DNA of 36,825 bases from a bacterium (GTDB taxonomy: Bacteria > Sysuimicrobiota > Sysuimicrobiia > Sysuimicrobiales > Segetimicrobiaceae): NCBI GenBank assembly GCA_035703895.1, contig DASSXJ010000107.1:1-36825 (forward strand), given 5' to 3'. Positions within the stretch are counted from its first letter, which is position 1. Every line of letters starts with the position of its first letter. The position numbers and the translations under genes were made by a program. Shown piece after piece: positions 1 through 8,185 of the stretch. The notes below the pieces were generated by a model. That model searched no databases and had not been told where the DNA came from. It saw nothing but the letters and a program-made list of their open reading frames with translations.

Positions 1-554
1 CCGGCCCGCAGGCGCCCGATCGACGCCCCCAGCTCCCGCACCAGCAGCGGGGCCAGCCCCTCCGAGGGCTCATCCATCAGGAGCAGCCGGGGGTTGGTCG
101 TGAGCGCGCGGGCGATCGCCAGCATCTGTTGCTCGCCGCCGGAGAGCATGCTCCCTCGGTGGCCCTGCCGCTCCCGCAGCCGGGGGTATAGCTCGAGGAC
201 ACGCTCCGGCGTCCAGGCCGGAGCGTCCTGTGCGCCGTCGCGGCGCGCGGCAACGCTCAGATGCTCCAGCACCGTGAGCGAGGAAAAGATCCGCCGGCCC
301 TGCGGCACGAGCCCAATGCCGAGCCGGGCGATCTCGTGGCTCGGCAGGCGCGTAATCTCCCGATCTCCAAAGAGCACCTGCCCGCGGCGGGGCCGGGCGA
401 AGCCGATGATCGACCGGATGAGGGTGGTCTTGCCCATGCCGTTGCGCCCAAGCAGCGCCGCCACCGTCCCCGGGCGCACCTCGAGGCTGACGCCCTGCAG
501 AACGTGGGAATCGCCGTAGTAGGTATGGATATCGTCGACACGCAGCATGACCAT
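1..554 (-). CDS. livF: Branched-chain amino acid-type ABC transporter ATP-binding protein LivF (3' end cut by window edge)
   Basis: This is one of the two ATPases that drive a Liv/HAAT-type importer. About 184 residues are visible; the family usually has about 235, so the C-terminus lies outside the window. The reading frame shows Walker A GRNGMGKT (residues 36-43), then an ABC signature LSGGEQQ and Walker B LLLMDEP, all intact. The ATG at 554-552 follows the livG stop codon directly, and a second in-frame ATG lies two codons later (548). The gene is last in the visible order livH-livM-livK-livG-livF, so it is probably translated by coupling to livG. The ligand cannot be read from the ATPase. 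Confidence 0.93.
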   Translation of the reverse strand, partial: MVMLRVDDIHTYYGDSHVLQGVSLEVRPGTVAALLGRNGMGKTTLIRSIIGFARPRRGQVLFGDREITRLPSHEIARLGIGLVPQGRRIFSSLTVLEHLSVAARRDGAQDAPAWTPERVLELYPRLRERQGHRGSMLSGGEQQMLAIARALTTNPRLLLMDEPSEGLAPLLVRELGASIGRLRA

Positions 555-1340
555 CTACGGGCCACCACCCATGCCGTGTCCGGCGGGCCCCTGCTGGGCC
601 CCGAGATAGATCTCCTGCACCGACGGGTTCGCCCGCACCTCGTCCTTGGAGCCCTGCGCCACCACGCACCCGAAGTGCAGCACCGTGATCGTCTCGACAA
701 TTTCGAACGCCACGTCCATGTCGTGCTCGATCAGCAGAATCGTGAGCTGAGAATCCAGCCCTTTGATAAAACGCGCCATCTCCCGGCGCTCTCCCGGCGA
801 CAGCCCGGCGGCGGGCTCGTCAAGGAGCAAGAGGCGCGGATGCCCGGCCAGTGCAAGCAGCACTTCGAGATGTCGCTGCTCCCCGTAGGAGAGCGCCCGG
901 ACCTCCACGTCCCGCTTGGCCCACAACCCCGCGGGCTCCAGCAGGGCCCGTGCGCGCTCCTTGCTCGCGATATCGCGGCTCAGCGGACGGACCATCGCGT
1001 ACTTGGATGGCGAGAGGGCCTGCGCCGCGAGGAGCACGTTGTCCTCGACGGTGAGGGACCCGAAGAGGTTGGTGATCTGAAACGTCCGGCCCAGTCCCAT
1101 CGCCGCCCGCGCGTGTGCGGGCAGGCGTGTCACGTCCTGGCCGAACAGCCGGAGGCGGCCCGAGGTCGGCCCAATCTCTCCGGTGATGACGTTGAACAGG
1201 GTCGTCTTGCCGGCGCCGTTGGGCCCGATGATCGCCCGCCTCGTCCCGGCCGGGATCGACAACGACACATCTTTGAGCGCGGCGAGTCCGGCGAACTGCC
1301 GGCAGATCCCGTCTAACTCGAGGACCACCTGGGCTGTCAC
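555..1340 (-). CDS. livG: Branched-chain amino acid-type ABC transporter ATP-binding protein LivG
   Basis: This is the second ATPase of the Liv-type importer, 261 aa, close to the usual 250-260. Walker A GPNGAGKT is at residues 39-46, a Q-loop GRTFQ at 84-88, signature LSYGEQ at 150-155, Walker B LLLLDEP at 170-176, and the H-loop His at 206. The LivG-type insertion between Q-loop and signature (about 100-145) separates it from the shorter LivF. The start is GTG at 1340, with a purine-rich Shine-Dalgarno stretch upstream. A 12-bp perfect palindrome (1343-1354) sits between that stretch and the start codon and could fold in the mRNA. Confidence 0.95.
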   Translation of the reverse strand: MTAQVVLELDGICRQFAGLAALKDVSLSIPAGTRRAIIGPNGAGKTTLFNVITGEIGPTSGRLRLFGQDVTRLPAHARAAMGLGRTFQITNLFGSLTVEDNVLLAAQALSPSKYAMVRPLSRDIASKERARALLEPAGLWAKRDVEVRALSYGEQRHLEVLLALAGHPRLLLLDEPAAGLSPGERREMARFIKGLDSQLTILLIEHDMDVAFEIVETITVLHFGCVVAQGSKDEVRANPSVQEIYLGAQQGPAGHGMGGGP

Positions 1341-1342
1341 CG

Positions 1343-1354
1343 GGAGACGTCTCC
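1343..1354. repeat. 12-bp perfect palindrome in front of livG
   Basis: The sequence GGAGACGTCTCC is its own reverse complement and lies directly upstream of the livG GTG, between the GGGAGGAGG ribosome-binding region and the start codon. In RNA it could form only a tight hairpin or a dimer. It may tune livG translation or be fortuitous. Confidence 0.45.
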
Positions 1355-1372
1355 TCCCTCCTCCCGCCCGCG

Positions 1373-2695
1373 CTACCCGCAGAACTTGCAGGGCGGATAA
1401 TTCCGGTCATACACGGGCTGCTTCAGATACTCGTCGGGTTTGAATGTCCAGAACTGCGACACGTTGTGGAACGTGAAAACCACAGAGTTGACAAGCCCCC
1501 CGCTCTGGGCCGCGAAGGTCTGGGATGCGGGGCCGGTCAGACTTCCTGCTCGCTCCACCTTGCGCACGTAGACGTTCTCGATGGGGTTCTGGTACGCATC
1601 GAGCCGGATCGGCCCCCGCGGGGCATCCGGGAGTTGAAGGGACCGGAGCGCCAGCAGGAAAGCGTCACGTTCCTCGACCTTTCCCCCGATGTGGGTGGTC
1701 GCGACATCGATCCAGCGGCCGGCGGTGTAGCAGGCCTCCGCATAGTACGAGGGATCCTTCTGATATTTCGCGACGTAAGCGGCGACGAACTTTCTCGCCT
1801 CGGGGGTGCGCAGGGCCGCGCTCCAGTGCAGCGCGGTGACGACCCCCACCGCATCCTCCGGCACCATTCCTCGAAGCAGACTCTCGTCCATCAAGGTCCC
1901 CCCGCCGATCAGCGGAATCCGGTCCTTGAGCCCGTACTGGCGGTAGGCATGGGCGAAGCGGATCGCGTCGGCGCCCGCGGTCGTCGCGTAGATCGCGTCC
2001 ACGTCGCGGCGGAACTGCGTGACGTAGGGACTGAAATCCGGCGTGCCGAGCGGCGCCCAGAGTTTCTGCACGATTTGCCCGCCTTGCGCCTCGAACATTC
2101 GCTGGAAGCCCCCATTGACCTCATAGGGAAACGCGTAGTCGTTCCCGAGCATGGCGATTTTCCGGTATTTGAGGGTCGCGTACGCGTACTCTCCAAACGG
2201 ATGGGAGGGGAGACTGCTCGACCAACTGGTCCGGATCAGGTACGGGCTGCCCTTCCGTTGGGTCAGGTCGTCGGCGGAGACAACGGACAAGATGGTCGGG
2301 ACCTTGCGCTCTATCACGTAGTCCCGGATCGCGTACCCTTCGTTGGCGAGCAGCGGGCCAATCACGAGATGCACGCGGTCGCCTTCGACCAGCTTCCGCG
2401 TCTTCGTAAGCGTATTCGTAGGGTTGCCGCCCGTATCTTCGACGATCAGTTGCACAGGGCGGCCGCCGATCGTGGAGTTGTGCTGGTCTAGGTAGAGGGT
2501 CAGGCCGTCGAGCATGTCCCGGCCGCTCGGGGCCGCCGTCCCTGTGAGCGCCGGGAGGAACCCAATCCGGATCGGGGGCCGGTCCCCCTGCGCGTAGACG
2601 ACCGGGCTCAAGCGGTCCAGCGCTCCGGTCCCCGCCACGGCGGCAAGGGCCGCACCACCTTTCAGCAACGTTCGACGCGTGATGCGCTGTGCCAT
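1373..2695 (-). CDS. ABC transporter substrate-binding protein (LivK/Peripla_BP_6 type) with Tat-like signal
   Basis: Extracytoplasmic ligand-binding protein of the Liv-type importer, 440 aa from the chosen ATG. The N-terminus MAQRITRRTLLKGG has a twin-arginine motif followed by an Ala/Gly-rich hydrophobic stretch ending near VYAQG, so Tat export is likely. No lipobox is seen. The mature part begins with the family's typical segment (PIRIGFLPALTG) and continues through the two-lobed Peripla_BP_6 pattern. I prefer ATG 2695 because GGGGGGTG lies just upstream. A GTG at 2725 overlaps the livM stop and would add ten residues before the Tat signal. The protein ends with CKFCG, an unusual two-Cys tail. 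The ligand is unknown; neighbours suggest a carboxylate or peptide-like compound. Confidence 0.93.
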   Translation of the reverse strand: MAQRITRRTLLKGGAALAAVAGTGALDRLSPVVYAQGDRPPIRIGFLPALTGTAAPSGRDMLDGLTLYLDQHNSTIGGRPVQLIVEDTGGNPTNTLTKTRKLVEGDRVHLVIGPLLANEGYAIRDYVIERKVPTILSVVSADDLTQRKGSPYLIRTSWSSSLPSHPFGEYAYATLKYRKIAMLGNDYAFPYEVNGGFQRMFEAQGGQIVQKLWAPLGTPDFSPYVTQFRRDVDAIYATTAGADAIRFAHAYRQYGLKDRIPLIGGGTLMDESLLRGMVPEDAVGVVTALHWSAALRTPEARKFVAAYVAKYQKDPSYYAEACYTAGRWIDVATTHIGGKVEERDAFLLALRSLQLPDAPRGPIRLDAYQNPIENVYVRKVERAGSLTGPASQTFAAQSGGLVNSVVFTFHNVSQFWTFKPDEYLKQPVYDRNYPPCKFCG

Positions 2696-2721
2696 CTCAC
2701 TCACCCCCCGAGCGTCTCGCC

Positions 2722-3750
2722 TCACGATTTGGGACCGACCATCTCGCCGTCCTCGGCCGGCGCCGGGGCCGGCGCCGCGCCGTCTTGGGTGCGAGGTCTT
2801 GACGTCGCGCGTGCCAGGATCGCCCGCGCCGCGCCGACGATTCCGAGCGGAGCATACATCACCGACAGCACGAGGATGACGCCGAGGACCGTAAGCCAGC
2901 GCTGCGTGATGCCGCTGAGGAGGTTTTGGAGAAAGACCAGCAGGGCTGAACCCACGAGCGATCCGAACAACGTGCCCGCCCCGCCCAGGATCACCATCAG
3001 CAGCGCATTGGCGGAGGCCACGAGGTTGACATCGCCGGGTGAGACAAAGCTGTTGTAATAGACGTACAGGGTCCCGGCAAGACCGGAGAATAACCCGGCG
3101 ATCACAAAGACCAGGTACTTATGGAGAAATGTGTCGTACCCGAGGACCCGCATGCGCGACTCGCTTTCTCGGATGCCGCGCAGGCTCAGGCCGAACGGGG
3201 ACCTGACGAGTAGATACATGAGCCCGGTGGCGACGAGCGTCACGGCGAGGGCGAAGTAATAGAATTCCTGGATCCGCCCGAGGTTGAGCCCAAACCCCAG
3301 GAGCGGCCGCGGGATCCCGCGGAGGCCGTTGTCGCCCCCGGTCATCGACACCCACCGGTACGCGAGCCCCCAGATGACCTGCCCCAGAGCCAGCGTGATG
3401 ATCAGAAAGTACGGGCCGATGGCCCGGATCGCGAGCAGCCCGAAGACGGCGGCGGTGAGGGCCGCCGCCGCGATCCCGGTTCCCGCCGCCGCCCAGAACC
3501 CCCACCCGAACCGGGTGGCCAGGACGCCGGCGGTGTAGCCGGCAACGCCGAAATAGGCGGCGTGGCCGAACGACGAGAGCCCGGTGTAGCCCACAAGGAG
3601 GTCGAGGCTCATCGCCATGATCCCATAGCAGAACGTCAGGGTCAGTAGGTGCAGGTAATAGGTCGGGGCGACGGATGGGAGCATCGCGAGTCCCACGACA
3701 ATGACCGCGGCCGCCGCGGCGGGCCGGCTGTGGGCAACCGTCCACGACAT
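2722..3750 (-). CDS. livM: Branched-chain amino acid-type ABC transporter permease LivM
   Basis: Inner-membrane permease, 342 aa, with repeated hydrophobic segments from residue 12 to about 310 and a hydrophilic, Pro/Ala-rich tail of about 30 residues. The family pattern YxGLxSFGHAAYFGVAGYTA near residues 55-75 and the cytoplasmic loop LRGIRESESRMRVLGYD near 190-206 (contacts the ATPase) are typical of LivM. ATG start at 3750, four bases downstream of the livH stop, so it is clearly in the same transcript. It should pair with LivH as a heterodimeric channel. Confidence 0.95.
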   Translation of the reverse strand: MSWTVAHSRPAAAAAVIVVGLAMLPSVAPTYYLHLLTLTFCYGIMAMSLDLLVGYTGLSSFGHAAYFGVAGYTAGVLATRFGWGFWAAAGTGIAAAALTAAVFGLLAIRAIGPYFLIITLALGQVIWGLAYRWVSMTGGDNGLRGIPRPLLGFGLNLGRIQEFYYFALAVTLVATGLMYLLVRSPFGLSLRGIRESESRMRVLGYDTFLHKYLVFVIAGLFSGLAGTLYVYYNSFVSPGDVNLVASANALLMVILGGAGTLFGSLVGSALLVFLQNLLSGITQRWLTVLGVILVLSVMYAPLGIVGAARAILARATSRPRTQDGAAPAPAPAEDGEMVGPKS

Positions 3751-3754
3751 CCGT

Positions 3755-4615
3755 CTAGCCCTTCCCGAACAGGCCCGTGGGGCGGACCGCCAGAATCAGC
3801 GCCATCGGGGTGAACAACGTGAAGTAGGACAACTCGGGGAAGAGCGCCTTCCCGAAGTTGTCGAGCAGCCCGACCAGGAGGCTGCCAACCAGCGCGCCCT
3901 TGAGGCTGCCCAGACCGCCGATGATCACGACGACGAAGGCCAACGGCAGGACGTCGAAGTCGGCGCCGGGATAGATGGACAGGAACGCGCCGCCCATGAC
4001 CCCGCCCGCGGCGGCCAGGAAGGCACCGACCGCGAAGACACCGGTCATCACCTTCCACACGTTGATGCCCAACCCCCGGGCCATCTCCGCGTCGTCCACC
4101 GCCGCACGCACCATGGCCCCGACCCGGGTCCTCTCTTGAAGTGCCCACAGGCCGGCGTACACGAGCAGCCCCACGGCGATCACGAAGAGGCGGTACACGG
4201 GGAAGTAGATCGATCCCAGGACAAGTGTGCCCGAGAGGATGGACGGCACCGGAATGCTCTGTGGATCTCCCCCCCACAACACGAGGGCCTGATCCGAGAA
4301 CACGAACGCGAAGCCCATCGTCAGAAGCACCTGCGGCAGCGCCTGCTGGTGGAAGCGCGCCAGAAACCACCGCTGCATCATGACTCCGATCAGCGCGACG
4401 GCGGCCCCCCCGGCGGCGATCGCCAGGGGGAAGCTGTGGGTCCAATGCATGACCGAGAGCCCAACGTAGGCGCCGAGCAGATAATACGAGCCGTGTGTGA
4501 TGTTGGCGACCCGCATGAGGCCGAAGATGATGGTCAGCCCGCTCGCCAGAAGAAACAACAGCGAGCCGAACGAGAGACCGTTCAGTCCCTGCTGCAGATA
4601 AAATGACGCCCCCAT
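3755..4615 (-). CDS. livH: Branched-chain amino acid-type ABC transporter permease LivH
   Basis: Inner-membrane permease, 286 aa, the usual LivH length. The N-terminal pattern QQGLNGLSFGSLLFLLASGLT and the following RVANITHGSYYLLGAY (around residues 35-50) are characteristic of LivH. The coupling loop near ERTRVGAMVRAAVDDAEMARGLGIN (about 165-190) should contact the ATPases. The start is ATG 4615 with GGGAG about seven bases upstream. It follows the amidohydrolase gene by eleven bases, which places transport and catabolic genes in one operon. Confidence 0.95.
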   Translation of the reverse strand: MGASFYLQQGLNGLSFGSLLFLLASGLTIIFGLMRVANITHGSYYLLGAYVGLSVMHWTHSFPLAIAAGGAAVALIGVMMQRWFLARFHQQALPQVLLTMGFAFVFSDQALVLWGGDPQSIPVPSILSGTLVLGSIYFPVYRLFVIAVGLLVYAGLWALQERTRVGAMVRAAVDDAEMARGLGINVWKVMTGVFAVGAFLAAAGGVMGGAFLSIYPGADFDVLPLAFVVVIIGGLGSLKGALVGSLLVGLLDNFGKALFPELSYFTLFTPMALILAVRPTGLFGKG

Positions 4616-4626
4616 CCCCGCGCTCC

Positions 4627-5616
4627 CTATGCGTTGAGCCCGAGCAGCCGGGCGGCGTTCTGAGACTGGATCGCCTGTACCGTAGCGGCCGTCAATCCTA
4701 GCCGTCCGAGCCGTGCCAGCGGCTCGGGATCGGCCATGTCGTACGGCAGGTCCGTGCCGAGAAGCACCCGGTCGGCGCCGGCCGCCTCGATGAGAAACGC
4801 CAGCTGGCGGTCGCCGTGCGTGATCGTGTCCGCATAGACCCGCCGGAGATACGCCGACGGCGGCTGCGGGATCACGCCCCTGACTTCAGCACGCACGGTG
4901 AAGGTGTGATCCAGCCGCGCGGCAATAAATGGAAAGCTCCCGGCGCCGTGGGCCAGCACCAGCTGCAGGGCGGGGTACCGGTCGAGGACGCCTGCCAGGA
5001 TGAGGCGCGCCGCCGCCAGCGCCGTCTCCCCCGGATTGCCGACGGAGTTCCCCAGATGCCACCCGTCCATCCGATCCTCGCCCGCGTTGTTGAGCGGATG
5101 GGTAAAGACCGGCAGCTCGAGGCGCTCCGCGGATGCGAACACGGGCGCGAATTCGGGCGCGTCGAGGTAGCGGCCCTTGACGTTCGTGCCGATGTAGATC
5201 CCACGGCACCCGGCGCGGACGGCCCGTTCCAATTCCGCCACCGCCTCGCCCACGTCCTGGAGCGGGAGCGTGGCGAGCGCGACAAACCGGCTGGGATGGG
5301 CGCGGCAGATCGCCTCCACTTCCTCGTTGAAGATCCGCGCCAGGTCCCGGCCAAGCGCGGGCGGCGCCCAGTACAGCATCGGCGGCGACAAGGAGAGCGC
5401 CTGCAGGGTGATGCCCCAGCGCTCCATCGCCTCGAGCCGGGCGGCGACGTCGTAGAACACCGGGCCGATCCGGGCGGCCTGGTGCGGGCTGTTCCACAGG
5501 CGCCACTCCCCCTCATGTGCCTCCACGCGCACCCCGTGGGCCGGTCCCTCCCGCCTGAGCGCGCGCAGAAAACGGTCGGGGAAGACATGGCTGTGGACGT
5601 CTACGATCGGCGTCAC
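4627..5616 (-). CDS. Amidohydrolase family protein (ACMSD-like metal-dependent hydrolase or decarboxylase, COG2159)
   Basis: TIM-barrel metal-dependent hydrolase, 329 aa. Visible metal-ligand candidates are DVHSH (residues 6-10), the His in FTHPLNN (about 173), the His in LAHGAGSFP (about 222) and the Asp in LGTDLPYD (about 288). This is the pattern of aminocarboxymuconate-semialdehyde decarboxylase and related 2-hydroxy-acid or aromatic-acid decarboxylases and hydrolases; the substrate cannot be told. The start GTG at 5616 overlaps the stop of the upstream M24 gene (GTGA), so translation is coupled. Its place between two M24 genes and the importer suggests it acts on the imported compound or a product of it. 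Confidence 0.9.
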   Translation of the reverse strand: MTPIVDVHSHVFPDRFLRALRREGPAHGVRVEAHEGEWRLWNSPHQAARIGPVFYDVAARLEAMERWGITLQALSLSPPMLYWAPPALGRDLARIFNEEVEAICRAHPSRFVALATLPLQDVGEAVAELERAVRAGCRGIYIGTNVKGRYLDAPEFAPVFASAERLELPVFTHPLNNAGEDRMDGWHLGNSVGNPGETALAAARLILAGVLDRYPALQLVLAHGAGSFPFIAARLDHTFTVRAEVRGVIPQPPSAYLRRVYADTITHGDRQLAFLIEAAGADRVLLGTDLPYDMADPEPLARLGRLGLTAATVQAIQSQNAARLLGLNA

Positions 5617-6926
5617 TTCATCATGTCCTCTGCGTGCTCACAGAGCGTGAAGATCTCGTATCCGCGGTCGGTGACGACCACGTTTTCTTCGAGCCGGACG
5701 GTCTGCGCTAACCCGGGATGGCCGGCAAACGTCTCGATCGCAAAGTACATGTTCTGCTTGAGCTCGGCCGGATACTTGAGGGAATACGCGCGGGAGATCC
5801 ACATCCCCTCGTACAGGCTGAGCCCGATGCTGTGCGCAAACTGCTGGAGCGAGACGCTGCCGTATTTGTCGTCGTCGTACTCGGGGAAGTGCTTGGCGAC
5901 ATCGCCGGTCGTGGCGCCCGGACGGACCGCCGCGATCGCGGCGTAGAGCGAATCGTAGCATTCCTTATAGAGGTCCTTCTCCTTTTGCGTCGGCTTCTGG
6001 GCCACTTTCCAGCAGCGCACGAAGTCGATAAAGTACCCGCCCGGTCCGACGGCGTTGATATCGATGATCATCAGGTCGCCCTGCCGGATGATCTTGTCGG
6101 TGTGCCACCGGCGGTACGGGCTGGTGTTCCCGCCCGAGGCGACGATGATGTCGTAGACGAAGTCGAACCCGCTGCGGTACAGGAACTCGTTGACCTTGGC
6201 GCACACCTCCGCCTCGCGCACCCCCGGCTTCGCCCATTCGTGCTTGGCCATCCACATCGCGGCATCCCCGTGGGCCGCGGCGATCTTGTGACACTCCAAC
6301 TCGTCGATCGTCTTGACGACGCGGGCCTGGGACATCGCCGGCCAGCCGTTGACGATGTTCAAGCCTTCCTTCGTCAGCGCCTGATAGGCGACCATGTCCA
6401 TCACGTCGATCCCGATCTTCTCCTTGTCGACCTTCGCTTCGCGCAGCACCTCCGCGACCGACCGGGCCATCCGGGCGGCCATCTCGGGCTCCGCGCCCTC
6501 GGACCACTTCCACGTGATGGCAGGGCGGACGTCCTGCTTCAGCCAGGGGGCATCAATTTCCGCGTTCACCATGTCGCTGCCCACCGTTTCGAAGAGCACC
6601 GGTTCTCCCCCGCGAGGGAGGACCGCGTAGCGGATGAAGATGTTGTTCTTCCAGTTCCCCTGATAGACGCCCGTGACGTACCGGACGTTCTCCCCCACGA
6701 AGAGGATGAGTCCGCCCAGATCGTGCTTCTCCATCATCTCTCGGGCGCGCGCCAGCCGTTCCATCCGCAGCCGGTCGAAGTCGACCCGGCCCTGCCAGTC
6801 GGTGCCGGACGTGCTGAAGACCCGCCGGGGCTGGTACTCGTGGCGGCCGGCAAGAAATGGATGCTCTCTACGGCCGTTCCCGGCCTCGCGCGCCGTGCCT
6901 TTGCCCGTTCCTCGAACCTGTGCCAT
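5613..6926 (-). CDS. M24 family metallopeptidase-like protein, distantly DddP-like
   Basis: 437 aa, pita-bread fold family (Xaa-Pro peptidase, creatinase, DddP). The N-terminal domain includes GENVRYVTGVYQG. The C-terminal domain has the ligand set: Asp in IIDINAVGPGG and in YFIDFVRCW, His in FAHSIGL, Glu in FAIETFAG and Glu in VRLEENVVV. The extended spacing and an aromatic-rich segment after the His resemble DddP-type M24 proteins more than ordinary aminopeptidase P. However, the site where I recall DddP having a catalytic Asp (six residues after the His) reads Leu, so DMSP lyase activity is not claimed. ATG 6926 has GGGAGGAGG about seven bases upstream. It lies 20 bases after a second M24 gene. 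Confidence 0.88.
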   Translation of the reverse strand: MAQVRGTGKGTAREAGNGRREHPFLAGRHEYQPRRVFSTSGTDWQGRVDFDRLRMERLARAREMMEKHDLGGLILFVGENVRYVTGVYQGNWKNNIFIRYAVLPRGGEPVLFETVGSDMVNAEIDAPWLKQDVRPAITWKWSEGAEPEMAARMARSVAEVLREAKVDKEKIGIDVMDMVAYQALTKEGLNIVNGWPAMSQARVVKTIDELECHKIAAAHGDAAMWMAKHEWAKPGVREAEVCAKVNEFLYRSGFDFVYDIIVASGGNTSPYRRWHTDKIIRQGDLMIIDINAVGPGGYFIDFVRCWKVAQKPTQKEKDLYKECYDSLYAAIAAVRPGATTGDVAKHFPEYDDDKYGSVSLQQFAHSIGLSLYEGMWISRAYSLKYPAELKQNMYFAIETFAGHPGLAQTVRLEENVVVTDRGYEIFTLCEHAEDMMK

Positions 6927-6946
6927 CCTGGACCTCCTCCCTGTAT

Positions 6947-8185
6947 TCAGGCCAGCAGCGCCTCGGAGTACGGACTTCGGGAGATCCGCCTCGCGCCGCT
7001 GTCGGTCACCACCACCATATCCTCTAATCGCACCCCTCCGCCGCCGGGCACCCCGGGGAGCCAGATCAGCGGCTCGAGCGCAAACACCATCCCCGCCTCA
7101 AGCGTCACGGCGGCCGCCCCCGGGAAGGATTCGCCGATGTACGGAGGCTCGTTGGATCCGCAGCCGATTCCGTGGCCGATGAACAGGCTGAGAAAGTGGC
7201 TCGCCAGCCCGTGCGCCTCCGCGCGGGCGTGGATCGCACGCGCCACCTCGATGTTCGTCGCGCCCGGGCGCATCGCCGCGATCCCGTCACAGAGCGCCTC
7301 GTATACCGCGCGATAGATCCGCCGCTGCTCCGAGGAGGGAACGCCGCACACCACCGTCCGGCCGATGTCCCCAAAATACCCGTTGGCCATCGCGCCGATA
7401 TCGACGAACACGAGATCCCCCTCCCGGATCAGCTTGTCCGTCGCCAGTCGAGTGGGTGGCGCCATCCGTTCGCCGCTGGCGACGAACGGTGTGGTCACAT
7501 GCGGATACTCGCCGCCGAGGCGGAAGAGCGTCCGCAGCGCCTCCCCCGCCACCTCGCACTCCCGCGCTCCCGGCCGGGCGTGTGCCAGCGCCGTGGCCGT
7601 CACCGCCTCGGCGATCGCCGTCGCCTCCTCGATCAGGGCGAGCTCTTCAGCGGTCTTGATGCGCCGCGCGGCCTGCATCGCCGCATCGCCGTCGACCCAT
7701 CGAACGCCGGCGCAGAACTCGGGCAGCGCATCGGCGAGCATCTTGCTCGTCAGGTCGGTGCCGATCGTCCCGTGGGCCAGATCGTGGCGGGCCAGCACCC
7801 CCGGCACGATCTCAGACGCGAAGTGGCGTACCAGACCGGCCTCCTCCAAAATGGGGATGGGATGGAACTCCGCGATCCACGGCATCGTCGCCTCGGCCCG
7901 GTCCCGATCGCCCCCGGAGACGAACAAGATCGGGGGTCCCTGCCGTGGCAGCAACGCTCCGTTCAACACGCCGGTCTTGCCCGCGATCACTTGCGGGCGG
8001 AGGCTGGTGAGGTAGCGGACGTTCTCTTCCTTCCAGACCAAGACGGCGTCGAGCCCGGAGGCGGCCATGGCCTGGTGGGCGCGCGCCAGCCGCCCCGCGC
8101 GGAGCGCCCCCATGTCGACCCGCGCCTCGTAATCCACGCCGGCGGGGCCGCGCGCCCATCCCTCGTCTCGCCTTCCCGTGCTCAC
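6947..8185 (-). CDS. M24 family metallopeptidase (Xaa-Pro aminopeptidase/dipeptidase family)
   Basis: About 412 aa from GTG 8185. The creatinase-like N-terminal domain includes KEENVRYLTSLRPQ. The C-terminal catalytic domain has the full dimetal set: Asp in VDIGAMANG and GDIGRTV, His in GHGIGCG, Glu in ALEPLIW and Glu in VRLEDMVVV. It is thus a better candidate for a working peptidase than its downstream neighbour. GTG 8185 overlaps the stop of the upstream dehydrogenase (GTGA) and has GGAGGT about nine bases upstream; a GTG at 8209 in the same frame is less well placed. The substrate could be an Xaa-Pro peptide or a creatine-like amidine. The pair of M24 genes in one operon is unusual. Confidence 0.9.
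   Translation of the reverse strand: MSTGRRDEGWARGPAGVDYEARVDMGALRAGRLARAHQAMAASGLDAVLVWKEENVRYLTSLRPQVIAGKTGVLNGALLPRQGPPILFVSGGDRDRAEATMPWIAEFHPIPILEEAGLVRHFASEIVPGVLARHDLAHGTIGTDLTSKMLADALPEFCAGVRWVDGDAAMQAARRIKTAEELALIEEATAIAEAVTATALAHARPGARECEVAGEALRTLFRLGGEYPHVTTPFVASGERMAPPTRLATDKLIREGDLVFVDIGAMANGYFGDIGRTVVCGVPSSEQRRIYRAVYEALCDGIAAMRPGATNIEVARAIHARAEAHGLASHFLSLFIGHGIGCGSNEPPYIGESFPGAAAVTLEAGMVFALEPLIWLPGVPGGGGVRLEDMVVVTDSGARRISRSPYSEALLA

Noticed and set aside
5613-6926. Naming the DddP-like M24 gene as a DMSP lyase
   Set aside because: The catalytic Asp position I recall from DddP reads Leu here and the family is broad, so only M24 family is claimed.
5718-7316. Long plus-strand open frame (532 codons) opposite the M24 genes
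   Set aside because: It is antisense to two clear M24 genes, and its product is rich in Arg, Asp, His and Val with no recognisable domain. This is a common shadow in GC-rich DNA.
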